DNA from: JAVBSN01 sp031556525
Lineage (GTDB): Bacteria; Bacillota; Clostridia; Lachnospirales; Lachnospiraceae
DNA: 64,000 nt
Assembly (NCBI GenBank): GCA_031556525.1
Contig: JAVBSS010000003.1
Location: 107,474 to 171,473, forward strand
Direction: 5' to 3'
Within the stretch, counting starts at the first letter, position 1, and each line of letters begins with the position of its first letter. The position numbers and the translations under genes were made by a program. Shown piece by piece: positions 1 to 9,583 of this stretch. The notes beneath the pieces are model-generated. The model was given only the letters and a program-made list of their open reading frames with translations, had not been told where the DNA came from and did not search any database.

Positions 1-719
1 GGATCATAGTTAAATCCGTTATTATTTAATGTTCCATCTGAAGATGCGTATCCATAGTCACAACCATTAGCAAATTGAAACCATCCATTTTGCTGTAACT
101 TTCCATTACCATCTAAATAATATACATTTCCATCGCTATCAAATGTTATCTCATCCTTATATAGATATCCATTAGTATCAAAATAACATGTATATTTTAC
201 ATCTGAACAATATTGGAATTTATCAAACACTTCGTGTCCACTTGCATCAAAATATATAATATGCTTACCATCTGGATGATAAGTCAACTTATTCTTCATT
301 GCTTTTCCGTTGTTTTGTAAGTAATATGTATATGTTCCATCACAGAAGAAACATTCTTTCATAATAACACCGTTTCTTTTGTAATATGTACCATCCCAGT
401 TACCACCATCAGTCTTAACATTGTAATATGGTACTGTTCTACCTTCTGCATCGGCATATTCTTCAACAACCACTTCCGAACCATCACCTGAATACTCCAC
501 ATGCATTTGATTATTATCTACAACTACTTCCGCTCCCTTATTAAGCGCTTGTCTAGCAGTTTCCTCTAGTTCTTCCTTTAATTCTCGAACTGACTCTTCC
601 TCTGTTGACTTCTCCGTCTTAACCATTACCTTTGAACTTGCTGCTTGTACAGGATTGCTAAGTATTCCCCCAAGCATAACTACTGTTAATAATGTAGCCA
701 TTACTTTCTTTAATCTCAT
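1..719 (-). CDS. Secreted protein with cell-wall-binding repeats, C-terminus cut by window
   Basis: The gene starts at an ATG (719) with an AGGAGG ribosome site about 7 bases upstream and stays open to the window edge, so about 239 residues are visible. It begins with a signal peptide (positively charged MRLKK followed by a hydrophobic run), then an acidic linker, then aromatic/glycine repeats of the CW_binding_1 type with phrases such as FFCDGTYTYYL, KLTYHPDGKHIIYFD and GYLYKDEITF. The same module is found in the next three genes. Any C-terminal effector domain lies outside the window. It probably sits on the cell surface by non-covalent binding. A terminator separates it from the CAP-domain gene upstream of it. 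The ligand of the module is unknown. Confidence 0.85.
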   Translation of the reverse strand, partial: MRLKKVMATLLTVVMLGGILSNPVQAASSKVMVKTEKSTEEESVRELKEELEETARQALNKGAEVVVDNNQMHVEYSGDGSEVVVEEYADAEGRTVPYYNVKTDGGNWDGTYYKRNGVIMKECFFCDGTYTYYLQNNGKAMKNKLTYHPDGKHIIYFDASGHEVFDKFQYCSDVKYTCYFDTNGYLYKDEITFDSDGNVYYLDGNGKLQQNGWFQFANGCDYGYASSDGTLNNNGFNYD

Positions 720-872
720 AATAAACCCTCCTTATTTTTTATTCCCAAATAATGCTTGTCTGATATTCTACATTTTGTTAGATATCATCAATATTACATT
801 ATTCTTTATAAATGTAACACTTATCAAAACATATTTCAATATTAATATATCTACAATACCTATTACATTAAA

Positions 873-904
873 AGATGCCATAGGTGATATCTCCTACGGC
901 ATCT
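873..904 (-). terminator. Rho-independent terminator after the CAP-domain gene
   Basis: A 12-base stem with one G-T pair (arms 873-884 and 893-904) with an 8-base loop is followed on the minus strand by TTTTAAT. It lies about 35 bases after the stop codon at 940. The rest of the 720-939 gap is AT-rich and would hold the promoter of the gene starting at 719, but I see no convincing promoter boxes. Confidence 0.75.
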
Positions 905-939
905 CAATATTGCTTATATTATATAATTATTACTTAATT

Positions 940-2034
940 TTATTTCTTAACTGTAATCAACACCCAGCTATTACCATCTACTGCCAATGCTGCTGCGTTA
1001 TAACTTGAGTCTATCATTATTGCATAATGTCCTGATGAATTCTTCCACGCAGTAAATGCTGATTGTGGACTGCTACTTCCTTTGTATATACACTCTCCCA
1101 TTCCCCGATAAAAATCCGGAGATGAATCCAATATCGTGAAGCATGAGCTACCATCTGGTCTTGTATGACTAAATAAAGTGTTTATTTCTGTAGCTCTTAC
1201 CTTACAAGCACTATATACATTATCATCCCATGCTAATGCTCCAAGTCCTAACCTACTTCTCTCTGCATTTATTAGAGCCAAACACTCTTTAGCCTTTGTT
1301 AATGATTCGTCTGTAACTGTCGGAGCTGGAGGATTCACTAGGAACTTTCCTAACAAATGCCCATCTGCCTCATCCATATGGTAATAATACGTACCATCTG
1401 TAATAAGCCCTCTTGCTATCATTCCATTCCAATGAAAATATACTTGTCTTCCAAACATGTCATATCCAAATCCACCTGTCTTCAATGCTCCATCTGAATA
1501 TGCATATCCAAGATCTACATTGTTTGCAAACCTGAACCAACCACTTTGTTTCATTCTTCCATCGCCATCAAGATAATATGTCTTACTACCTTTGAATGTT
1601 ATTGTATCTTTGTATAGATATCCAAATGTATCAAAGTAACATGTATATCCTACATCTGCACAATATTGAAAGTTATCAAATATTTCATGACCTTGCCCGT
1701 CAAAATATATAATATGTTTACCATCTGGATGATAAGTCAACTTATTCTTCATCGGCTTTCCATTAGACTCTAGATAATACGTGTACGTTCCATCACAGAA
1801 GAAACTATCCTTTATAATCTTACCATTTATCTTGTAATATGTTCCATCCCATGATCCACCACTAGTATTAAGATTATAATATGGTGCTACTCTAGCTCCA
1901 TCATTGATAGCCACTTCTTCTACTATTACTTCATCTTCTATCAAACTCTGTGCTTTTACTGGCGAACTAATACCTATACTTCCAATTAGCATTACTGTCA
2001 CCATAGCTGCTGCCATACATCCCTTTAATCTCAT
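940..2034 (-). CDS. Secreted CAP/SCP-domain protein with cell-wall-binding repeats
   Basis: 364 residues. A signal peptide (about 1-28) is followed by a short acidic linker, by the shared wall-binding module (about 45-235: FFCDGTYTYYL, KLTYHPDGKHIIYFD, GRMKQSGWFRF, GLITDGTYYYHMD) and by a CAP domain (PR-1/SCP family, about 245-364). In the CAP domain, AERSRLGLGAL, FSHTRPDG, GECIYKG and SGHYAIMID match the usual CAP signature blocks, including the two histidines of the cavity. CAP proteins in Firmicutes are extracellular; their biochemical role is mostly unsettled. The ribosome site GAGGAGG precedes the ATG. It lies 67 bases behind the protease gene and probably shares its transcript. DNA of the module is near-identical to that of the gene at 1-719 over tens of bases. 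Confidence 0.88.
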   Translation of the reverse strand: MRLKGCMAAAMVTVMLIGSIGISSPVKAQSLIEDEVIVEEVAINDGARVAPYYNLNTSGGSWDGTYYKINGKIIKDSFFCDGTYTYYLESNGKPMKNKLTYHPDGKHIIYFDGQGHEIFDNFQYCADVGYTCYFDTFGYLYKDTITFKGSKTYYLDGDGRMKQSGWFRFANNVDLGYAYSDGALKTGGFGYDMFGRQVYFHWNGMIARGLITDGTYYYHMDEADGHLLGKFLVNPPAPTVTDESLTKAKECLALINAERSRLGLGALAWDDNVYSACKVRATEINTLFSHTRPDGSSCFTILDSSPDFYRGMGECIYKGSSSPQSAFTAWKNSSGHYAIMIDSSYNAAALAVDGNSWVLITVKK

Positions 2035-2101
2035 AGTAACCTCCTCATTATGAATTATCGCATTAACATTTCTTTCATAACACTGTAATATTTAAACATA
2101 T

Positions 2102-4228
2102 TTATTTGAACTGTCCTAATAGATGCCCATCTGATGCATCCATATGGTAATACCATGTTCCGTCACTTATTAGTCCTCTTGCCACCATTCCATTCCAATG
2201 GTAATACACTACTCTTCCCCACGGATCATATCCAAATCCCTGATTACTAAGAGTTCCATCTGCATTAGCGTATCCTATGTCTACACCATTATCAAATTTG
2301 AACCAAGTGTTTTGCTTCATTCTTCCTGTAGAATCTAGATAATATGCTTTATTATTATAAAATGTTATTTGATTAAAGTAAGCCCTACCATCTGTTGCAA
2401 AATAACATGTATATCCTACGTCCATGCAATATACAAATGTATCAAACTGCATATGGCCATATTCATCAAAATATATAAGCCCTGTACCTTCTGGATCATA
2501 TGATAGCTTATTCTTCATCGGAGTACCATTTGCCATCATGTAATAAGTATAAGTTCCATCACAGATGTAATCATTGATTACCATCTTACCATTACTTCCT
2601 ACATATCGCATCTCTGCATCTCCATCTTTACCATATACAAATACACTCTTCTGTTTAACACCGTCTACATAGTATGAATATGTTCCGTCACTATTTTTCT
2701 TCCATTCACACACTAATTCTTTAGTAAAGGCTCTAATTCTAACACTATAACCCTTGCTCGCTCCATTAGCAGATGTTGTTACATCATATAATAACCCTTC
2801 GCTTCTTCCAATAAAACTCTCTCCCGCATTATTAGCTGAGTAGAAGTTAAGCCATCCCCACGTAGAAGTCATGTCAACTGGAATTACCAGTTCTGCCCCA
2901 GCTTTGTATAGAGTTATTACTACTGAATATTTCTCACCAGGATTAAGTTGTATTGCCTTATCCAACTTAACGGTGTGGTATCCAACATTAGTAGCTATAC
3001 CCGTCTTTGATGCCACTAAATCTCCCGATAATGGATTTCCCGAATCTGTTAACTTAGTGTATATGTTTATTGTGTATTCAATGTTCATAGTCTTCATTGT
3101 GAAGAAAGAAACTGCTCTTAGACTTTCAAAACTATCTGGAGTAAATATATTAGCACTACACACTTCACTAGTACCGTATTTTACACCTGTTGTATAATTA
3201 CCATTACCATCATAATGATAGTTGTTATCATAGTTGCTTCCTGACCCTAAATCAAAGAAATATGCTTCTCCATCATTATAATACAAACTTTTATCATAAT
3301 ACGATATATAGTAATATCCTTGATTAGCATAACCTGTACCGTAACTACCTTTTATTATCCACGCTCCATCTCCTGCTGGAGTATTTCTAAAACTTCCTGC
3401 TGGAATCTCATCATCCCAGCCTACAACATTAACTGCGTGATTAGGACTAGTATTTTCATTGCAATAATAATATTCACCATCAAACATAGTATAGTAATCA
3501 TCATGATAATATGCTATGGCTCCTGAACCATATTTCATTATCGCTGTCTTAATAGCATTCATATCAGTTGTGTAACTACCACTCATATTAGGCATTGCAA
3601 GCACGTTCACATTCTCCAAATGAGCCTGAGGAGCATTGTATGCTAGAGCAGTTGCATTACTAGTATTTACATTTCCTGACTTGAAGCCATTGATTGTTGG
3701 TCCTGCCCAATTAGAAAGAGTCATCATTGCAAGTCCTGCGTTACCACCTTGATTACTATTTCCCACGTTATAATCTCCATAAGTAAGTCCCAATGGATCA
3801 GTTGCTGTATTATAAGCAAAATATACTAGATGGTTCTCATCATAATCTACTGTGTTATTAGCAGCGCCATCTATTATTCTATCTGTTTCTGCTGCACTAA
3901 TTACTGCATATGCCCAACAATTATTGGTATTTCCTTGATTCTTAACTGGTGTAACATAACTATTGTTTACTGAATTATATTTCGATGGTATCTTTGCTGC
4001 TAGTACATTAACTGGCGCCTCTTCTGATACCTCATCCTCATAACTTGGTGCACCATATGGAATAACGTAACCCTCGTCCCCTGACATGTTGCCATCTATA
4101 ATTCCAACTTCTTGTGCTTCATCCTGATTATTAGTTATATTACTAGCATTTACATCATATCTTATACATGATATAGCCAATGACACTACCATTGCTGTAG
4201 ATATGCATTTTTTTAATAAATGTCTCAT
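2102..4228 (-). CDS. Secreted papain-like (C1A) cysteine protease with lectin-like domain and wall-binding repeats
   Basis: 708 residues. Signal peptide about 1-28, linker, then a C1A papain-type domain (about 80-325): oxyanion Gln in PVKNQG (about 98), catalytic Cys in NCWAYA (about 104), catalytic His in SPNHAVNVVGWDDE (about 264). The usual catalytic Asn position (normally IKNSWG) reads IKGSYG here, so Asn is Gly and Trp is Tyr. Residues about 330-500 fit the lectin-like domain often found after such proteases. The shared wall-binding module is at the C-terminus (about 540-708), whereas in its neighbours it is N-terminal. It is only 26 bases behind the transglutaminase-like gene, so the two are probably co-transcribed. 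Activity is uncertain because of the Asn change. Confidence 0.85.
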   Translation of the reverse strand: MRHLLKKCISTAMVVSLAISCIRYDVNASNITNNQDEAQEVGIIDGNMSGDEGYVIPYGAPSYEDEVSEEAPVNVLAAKIPSKYNSVNNSYVTPVKNQGNTNNCWAYAVISAAETDRIIDGAANNTVDYDENHLVYFAYNTATDPLGLTYGDYNVGNSNQGGNAGLAMMTLSNWAGPTINGFKSGNVNTSNATALAYNAPQAHLENVNVLAMPNMSGSYTTDMNAIKTAIMKYGSGAIAYYHDDYYTMFDGEYYYCNENTSPNHAVNVVGWDDEIPAGSFRNTPAGDGAWIIKGSYGTGYANQGYYYISYYDKSLYYNDGEAYFFDLGSGSNYDNNYHYDGNGNYTTGVKYGTSEVCSANIFTPDSFESLRAVSFFTMKTMNIEYTINIYTKLTDSGNPLSGDLVASKTGIATNVGYHTVKLDKAIQLNPGEKYSVVITLYKAGAELVIPVDMTSTWGWLNFYSANNAGESFIGRSEGLLYDVTTSANGASKGYSVRIRAFTKELVCEWKKNSDGTYSYYVDGVKQKSVFVYGKDGDAEMRYVGSNGKMVINDYICDGTYTYYMMANGTPMKNKLSYDPEGTGLIYFDEYGHMQFDTFVYCMDVGYTCYFATDGRAYFNQITFYNNKAYYLDSTGRMKQNTWFKFDNGVDIGYANADGTLSNQGFGYDPWGRVVYYHWNGMVARGLISDGTWYYHMDASDGHLLGQFK

Positions 4229-4254
4229 ATTAATTAACCCCTTATGTGTATAAT

Positions 4255-5634
4255 CTATTTTTTGAACTCTCCAAATGACATCATCTTTGCAACTCTATCA
4301 TCATACTCATATCTTCCCTTTGCTTCAGCATCTGTCTTACAGAAGAAACTATAAGCAATAAAATTACCATTATCATCTATTTGAGGATCAAATATATATA
4401 CCTCACCCTCTATTACTACATTGGCCCATGTATGTCCAACTCTTTTTCCGCCTCTATTAATAAAGTATCCATCAACTATATAGGCATCTAACCCTATCGC
4501 TCTTGCAAGTACTGTAAATCCACATGCATAATTATAACAAGTTCCAGTTCCATTAAATAATGTTGAGTATGCCCCACCAACTATTCTCGAATCATAATAT
4601 GACTTGTATGACGATGAATACCAAGTACTCGATGCATAAGTATTATTTGTTAACAACCAATTATATACTGCCATGGTCTTTTCATAAGTAGTCATATTAC
4701 TAGTAGTTACTTGTGCTAATATATCATTTACTCTATTATCTATTGTTGAATCTCCCGTAGACATAGGTCTTAGTGGTGCCGAATTAAGTATTCCTGATAC
4801 TTTTGAAACATTAAGCGTGCTTCCCATATATGTTGGTTCTGGTGCTGAAGCAGTTGACGTTATTGTTGTTGAAGCCGTACATTTCACCTTCCATAACAGG
4901 TGTCCATCAATCTTATCCATGTAATAGTACATTACTCCATCATTAATCCAACCTCTTGATACAACTCCGTTCCACTGATAATATACTTCTCTTCCCTTAG
5001 GATCCGTACCAAAGCCGCCGTATTTTAACGAACCATCCGCATTAGCATATCCTACGTCTACTCCATTGGAGAATGTAAACCATTCACTTTGCTTCATTCT
5101 TCCTGTTGGATCTAGGTAATACGGTTTGTTATTATAGAATGTTATCTGATCAAAATAAGCATATCCATAAGTATTAAAATAGCACGTATATGAAACGTCC
5201 TTACAATACTGAAATTGATCAAATAGCTCTCGTCCATTTTCATCAAAGTATATAATATGTTTTCCATCTGGGTGATATGTTAATCTATTCTTCATTGGCG
5301 TTCCATCATACTGCAAATAATAAGTATATGTTCCATCACAAAAGAAACTATCATTAACTTTCTTACCATTGTCTAGATAATAATATTTACCTGTCCATCT
5401 TCCTCCATTAATGTTAATGTTGTAATATGGCACTGTTCTTCCTGCTGACGTATTAGCTATATCTTCTACATCAACTTGCTCTATTGTCTCTATTACCTCT
5501 ATTGTCTCCTCTATCTCTACCTGCTCTTCTGGCACGATTTCAACTAATTCTTCTGCCTTTGCTTGTCCACTTGATAACATAACACATATCATCATAGGCA
5601 TTAGTGCTGGTACTGCTTTTAATAACTTTCTCAT
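4255..5634 (-). CDS. Secreted transglutaminase-like protein with cell-wall-binding repeats
   Basis: 459 residues. Signal peptide about 1-28, a strongly acidic linker rich in Glu/Val/Ile (about 29-60), the shared wall-binding module (about 70-250), a Ser/Thr-rich spacer, then a transglutaminase-like domain (about 290-459). The triad is visible: Cys in GTGTCYNYACGF (about 364), His in VGHTWANV (about 401) and Asp in YIFDPQID (about 416). Such domains act as extracellular transglutaminases or cysteine proteases; which one cannot be told from sequence. It has its own promoter and an AAGGGGG ribosome site and heads the cluster that continues with the protease and CAP genes. Confidence 0.88.
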   Translation of the reverse strand: MRKLLKAVPALMPMMICVMLSSGQAKAEELVEIVPEEQVEIEETIEVIETIEQVDVEDIANTSAGRTVPYYNININGGRWTGKYYYLDNGKKVNDSFFCDGTYTYYLQYDGTPMKNRLTYHPDGKHIIYFDENGRELFDQFQYCKDVSYTCYFNTYGYAYFDQITFYNNKPYYLDPTGRMKQSEWFTFSNGVDVGYANADGSLKYGGFGTDPKGREVYYQWNGVVSRGWINDGVMYYYMDKIDGHLLWKVKCTASTTITSTASAPEPTYMGSTLNVSKVSGILNSAPLRPMSTGDSTIDNRVNDILAQVTTSNMTTYEKTMAVYNWLLTNNTYASSTWYSSSYKSYYDSRIVGGAYSTLFNGTGTCYNYACGFTVLARAIGLDAYIVDGYFINRGGKRVGHTWANVVIEGEVYIFDPQIDDNGNFIAYSFFCKTDAEAKGRYEYDDRVAKMMSFGEFKK

Positions 5635-5665
5635 TGGTATGCCCCCTTATAATATTTCTATAGCT

Positions 5666-5693
5666 ATTATAACATTTTTTGTACATTCTACAA
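5666..5693 (-). promoter_or_regulatory. Sigma-A type promoter for the transglutaminase-like gene
   Basis: On the minus strand a -35 box TTGTAG (5688-5693) and a perfect -10 box TATAAT (5666-5671) are separated by 16 bases. The boxes lie about 30-60 bases before the ATG at 5634 and just after the terminator of the autolysin gene. Confidence 0.6.
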
Positions 5694-5718
5694 GTTATTA
5701 CTTTATACCAAATAAAAC

Positions 5719-5761
5719 ATTAAGCAGATAATTAGAATAATTTTCTAACAATCTGCTTAAT
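5719..5761 (-). terminator. Terminator after the autolysin gene
   Basis: Inverted repeat with arms 5719-5729 and 5751-5761 (ATTAAGCAGAT and its complement) and a longer AT-rich loop that can extend the pairing. It lies 14 bases beyond the stop codon at 5775. The following T-rich stretch on the minus strand is moderate (GTTTTATTT). Confidence 0.6.
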
Positions 5762-5774
5762 AATTTTATTTAAT

Positions 5775-8700
5775 CTAGAAACTTAATAATAATGCTATAT
5801 ATGAATTTCTCATGCTGTATCCATAATTCGGATCAGTTGCCCAGCCATAACCATAAGGATTCTCACCTTGACCTAGCCACTCTACATATGGTGCACACCC
5901 TCTTCTACCAGCTAGATACTGGAATCTAGGATCAACACATTCATTATTCAATGCCTCTGTTGAAGCATATCCTTTAAGATGTTGAACTTGAGCTCTTACA
6001 CCTGTTCTTACGTTTGGAAAAGTCGCTGGTGTTCCACCACTATCTGTTGCTCCAATTCCTGCAAAATTGTATTGTTCAATCTTTACTGTTCCTAAGAACT
6101 TTAGATAACCTGTTTCCTTCATAGTTTGGCAAAATGCTACTTCTGCTTTTACGCCTTCATAACCACATTCTTCTAGATATATTCTACAAAAATCTTCTAT
6201 TGTAGGTGCATCCGAATTTGCATAAAATGCTGGATATGTAGCTTTTGATTTATAATATGCTGCCATTCTCTCAACTGTAACACTACTAGTACCCATAATT
6301 GAATATAATACATTTGTCACATTGGACATATCAACCCAAGTTTGTCCAATATTAGCACTAAGTCCATTATTCGCATATACATATACATGTATCTGATATG
6401 TTCCCAATGCATTCTTGTGATTAGCTACGTCTACATCTATGCTATAAGTTCCTTCTTTTACCTTCTTAGCTGTATACCATACTAGGTTGCTCTGATCTCC
6501 ACACCATACTGGAATCTTAACTTCCTTAACTCCTGAAGGAGCTGTGACACCACTAACTTCTACAGTGAATTTTCCGTTGGCTTCGTCCACATTCTTTACA
6601 TCAAGACTCTTTCCAGATATATCTTGAACCTTAAATATAGTGCTACCAACATTTGCTGATGTTCCATCTGCAAAATCTAGATAACAATTTACATAATACG
6701 TACCAGCACTGTTATAACTACTTACAGATAATGGAGCCAACCATCTACCTGTATCATCTTTAAATGCACTAAACCATTTCAGATCACTTAGACCAGTTCT
6801 CCAAACTCCAAATCTAACGCCTGTAACTCTTTTACCATAAGGTGCATTTTCTGCTATAAGAATAAACTCTTGTCCACTTTGACTTTGTGTATCGTATGAC
6901 GACACTTTTGTTGTTGGTTTTGCAAGTTCTATACATTTACTAATTGCATCTGATTGTACTCCGTTTTGACCTACAACAATTGCTTGTATTGCATATACTC
7001 CATAATTGTATTTGTGATTTGATATGTCTGCCTTAGCTAGGTAAGTTCCATCACTTTGCTTTGTTGCTGTATACCAATGTAGGTCACTTAGATCTTGCGC
7101 TGACCATACAGGTACCTTTACTTCTTTTACGCCTGATTTTGATGATATACCACTAACTACTATGTCAAATGTACCATTTGAAGCGTTTTTATTCTTTACT
7201 GATATAGTTTTTACTGTTGGTTTGTTTACAGTAAATTTGGTACTTCCAACTTTATAGCTACGCCCATCGACTAATTCTATATACACATCTGTATAATACG
7301 TTCCTGATTTCTTATAATCGCTTACTGGCATAAGGGCTATCCATCTACCACTTGCATCTTTACTCGCTCCATACCAACGTAGATCTTCTAATCCTGAATT
7401 CCACACTCCAAACTTAACTGATTTTACAGTGCTTGCGTATGGAAGATTCTCTGCTACTAGATAAAATGTTTTCTGTCCATCTGCATCTTGTGCACTCACT
7501 TTAGCATTAGGTAATTCAAACCCAAAACATTTTGTTACTGTATTAACTCTAGCACCTGTTACATCTGTTACATAAGCTTGGATAGCATATGTTCCATAGT
7601 TATATTTATGGTTAGCTATATCTACACTAACTTTATATGTTCCATCGGATTGCTTTGTTGCTGTATACCAATGTAAATCACTTAAATCACTAGTACTCCA
7701 CACTGGAACTTCTACCTTAGTAATAGCTAGTGCTGATTTAATTCCTGAAATTGTTACATCAAATGTTCCTGTTGACTTATTTACATTAGATGTTGTTATC
7801 TTTCCACCTGTAGGTCCTGATAGCTTAAATGATTTAGTTCCAACCTGATAATAAGTTCCGTTACTACGAACCGCATAGGCATCTATTGTATAAGTTCCTG
7901 TTAAGGCGAAATCACTTATCTTGAAATTAGAATACCAACATTCATCTGTTCCTCTAATACCCCAATACCAATTAACCTTAGTTGAATTACTATTCCATAC
8001 AGCAAACAACATATTATATACACTTGGTGTTCCTTCTGATCTAATGTTGTATGTGTTGCCATCTGCTTCTACTGCAGTTATTATCTTAGCCGCTCCATTT
8101 GTATATTCTTTCTCTTTTGATAATCCATATGCCTGTGCTATACCAGTTGCATCGGCAACGCCTAATGATTTAAGTGCTGCTTCACTTCCAAAGTACTTCT
8201 TTGCATCAGCAGGATTATTAACAAATGCATGTTCAACTATTATTCCAGGGAAACCATACTGCTTACAGTAAAAATTTATTCCATAATAATCAGCTGCTGA
8301 ACCATCTGGATACTTGGTATCACTTGAGTTTCTTGTTAATGTTCCTCTATTTGTTAATCCTAATTCTGATAATCTACCTAATATAGCATTAGCTACATTC
8401 TTAGCCTCACCAGCTACTGATGCATTATAATTATCATTCGGTACATATACTAAAGCTCCTGATGCTGTACCAACTTGTGCGTCTGTTGAATTAATATGTA
8501 GACTAACTAATATATCTGCTCCAACACTATTAGCATAAGCTGCCCTTGTTGCTCTATCCATTGTTGTAGCATTACTTGTACGAGTCATATATACCGATAC
8601 ACCTTGATATTGCTCTAATTCAGCTTTACAGTATTGTGCAATCTTTAGGTTAATATCTCGTTCAATATATGTTACCCCATCAAAGGTTCTGCTTGCTCCG

Positions 8701-9461
8701 CCATCAGTACCACCATGTCCTGGATCTAACACTACAACTATATTACCATTAGCACCCCTGCCCATAGCATTGGTTGTACCATCTGATATCATTTCTGAAA
8801 AGTCTTCTTCAGTAATTCTATCTCCATTCGAATCAGTTATTGTAATATCTTCATCACTTAAACCAATTTCATCCTCTTCTACAATCATACCATCTGGATT
8901 AGTATCTACTTCTACATTAACACCAAATCCTGCTTCTATTCCTGTTGTCTGTACATCAATGGTATATATAGTTCCTTCAACCATATATTCTATTGAATCA
9001 ACAGAGTATTCTCCTGTGTAATCTTCACTATCAAAATTCATTATAAATAATAACGAACCATCTGAAATAGTATCTGCTGCTACTTGATACTGTGTATTAT
9101 TACTAATATTAGTATAATACAATATAGCTGAATCGATAGTTATCGAATCATTATCAAGTCCAATAAGTACATATTGTGTATCTGGAGTATGTATGTAATC
9201 GCTACCAACAACGAGATAATCTAGTAATGGTGCTTGAATTCCTGCATCATTATCTTCCCCCTCGATAACATCACTTTCTTCTCCTTCAGTTGCAACCTCT
9301 GTTAGACTAACTTCCTCAGTAGAATCAATATCTTCTGATAATTTTTCTATAACTATATCTTCTTCAGTACTAATTTCTTGAGCTAAAGAAATCATTCCCT
9401 CATTAGAAATAAGCATAGCTACGCATAGAAAAGTCGCCAACATTCTCTTAAGTAACTTCAT
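5775..9461 (-). CDS. Bifunctional autolysin: N-acetylmuramoyl-L-alanine amidase plus glucosaminidase
   Basis: 1228 residues. Signal peptide about 1-27, acidic linker about 28-75, an uncharacterised beta-rich region about 76-235, Amidase_3 domain about 242-440, six GBS Bsp-like repeats about 460-1095 and a C-terminal glucosaminidase-like domain about 1100-1228. Amidase zinc and catalytic residues are visible: His in DPGHGG (about 247), Glu in YIERDIN (about 263), His in VSLHINS (about 318) and Glu in IVEHAF (about 408). The glucosaminidase Glu is in MKETGYL (about 1114). Both domains cut peptidoglycan, between MurNAc and L-Ala and within the glycan strand. This looks like a daughter-cell separation or turnover enzyme. 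It is a single-gene unit with its own promoter and terminator. Confidence 0.92.
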   Translation of the reverse strand: MKLLKRMLATFLCVAMLISNEGMISLAQEISTEEDIVIEKLSEDIDSTEEVSLTEVATEGEESDVIEGEDNDAGIQAPLLDYLVVGSDYIHTPDTQYVLIGLDNDSITIDSAILYYTNISNNTQYQVAADTISDGSLLFIMNFDSEDYTGEYSVDSIEYMVEGTIYTIDVQTTGIEAGFGVNVEVDTNPDGMIVEEDEIGLSDEDITITDSNGDRITEEDFSEMISDGTTNAMGRGANGNIVVVLDPGHGGTDGGASRTFDGVTYIERDINLKIAQYCKAELEQYQGVSVYMTRTSNATTMDRATRAAYANSVGADILVSLHINSTDAQVGTASGALVYVPNDNYNASVAGEAKNVANAILGRLSELGLTNRGTLTRNSSDTKYPDGSAADYYGINFYCKQYGFPGIIVEHAFVNNPADAKKYFGSEAALKSLGVADATGIAQAYGLSKEKEYTNGAAKIITAVEADGNTYNIRSEGTPSVYNMLFAVWNSNSTKVNWYWGIRGTDECWYSNFKISDFALTGTYTIDAYAVRSNGTYYQVGTKSFKLSGPTGGKITTSNVNKSTGTFDVTISGIKSALAITKVEVPVWSTSDLSDLHWYTATKQSDGTYKVSVDIANHKYNYGTYAIQAYVTDVTGARVNTVTKCFGFELPNAKVSAQDADGQKTFYLVAENLPYASTVKSVKFGVWNSGLEDLRWYGASKDASGRWIALMPVSDYKKSGTYYTDVYIELVDGRSYKVGSTKFTVNKPTVKTISVKNKNASNGTFDIVVSGISSKSGVKEVKVPVWSAQDLSDLHWYTATKQSDGTYLAKADISNHKYNYGVYAIQAIVVGQNGVQSDAISKCIELAKPTTKVSSYDTQSQSGQEFILIAENAPYGKRVTGVRFGVWRTGLSDLKWFSAFKDDTGRWLAPLSVSSYNSAGTYYVNCYLDFADGTSANVGSTIFKVQDISGKSLDVKNVDEANGKFTVEVSGVTAPSGVKEVKIPVWCGDQSNLVWYTAKKVKEGTYSIDVDVANHKNALGTYQIHVYVYANNGLSANIGQTWVDMSNVTNVLYSIMGTSSVTVERMAAYYKSKATYPAFYANSDAPTIEDFCRIYLEECGYEGVKAEVAFCQTMKETGYLKFLGTVKIEQYNFAGIGATDSGGTPATFPNVRTGVRAQVQHLKGYASTEALNNECVDPRFQYLAGRRGCAPYVEWLGQGENPYGYGWATDPNYGYSMRNSYIALLLSF
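6400..8075 (-). repeat. Six GBS Bsp-like repeats in alternating A/B form
   Basis: Within the autolysin, six units of about 95-100 residues follow the order A-B-A-B-A-B. A units carry AVW or GVW and end in TYY/TYT phrases; B units carry PVW followed by HWYTATKQSDGTY and NHKYNYG. The first two B units (around 7605-7700 and 7010-7105) are nearly identical in DNA, which points to a recent duplication of an A+B pair. Boundaries are approximate. Confidence 0.75.
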
Positions 9462-9497
9462 GTTTTCTCTCCTTTTTTACATATGTATATATTTTGT

Positions 9498-9526
9498 TTT
9501 ATATAATACTATCATATTTTTGACAA
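9498..9526 (-). promoter_or_regulatory. Promoter for the autolysin gene
   Basis: The minus strand shows TTGTCA (9521-9526), a 17-base spacer and TATAAA (9498-9503), about 40-65 bases before the ATG at 9461, which has an AAGGAGAG ribosome site. This is a good match to a vegetative Firmicutes promoter. Confidence 0.6.
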
Positions 9527-9583
9527 TCCAACAACCGCACTACCCTAATTGGAAAACATTATTAATAAAATATTAATATATTC

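Noticed and set aside
655..1384. Plus-strand reading frames opposite the surface protein genes
   Set aside because: They lie antisense to clear genes with signal peptides, ribosome sites and domains, and have no ribosome site or recognisable domain of their own. The same holds for all other plus-strand frames in the window.
6400..8075. Repeats that could be taken for a repeat array or satellite
   Set aside because: They are protein-coding Bsp-like domains of about 300 bases in one frame of the autolysin, with no short identical repeats or spacers as in CRISPR arrays.
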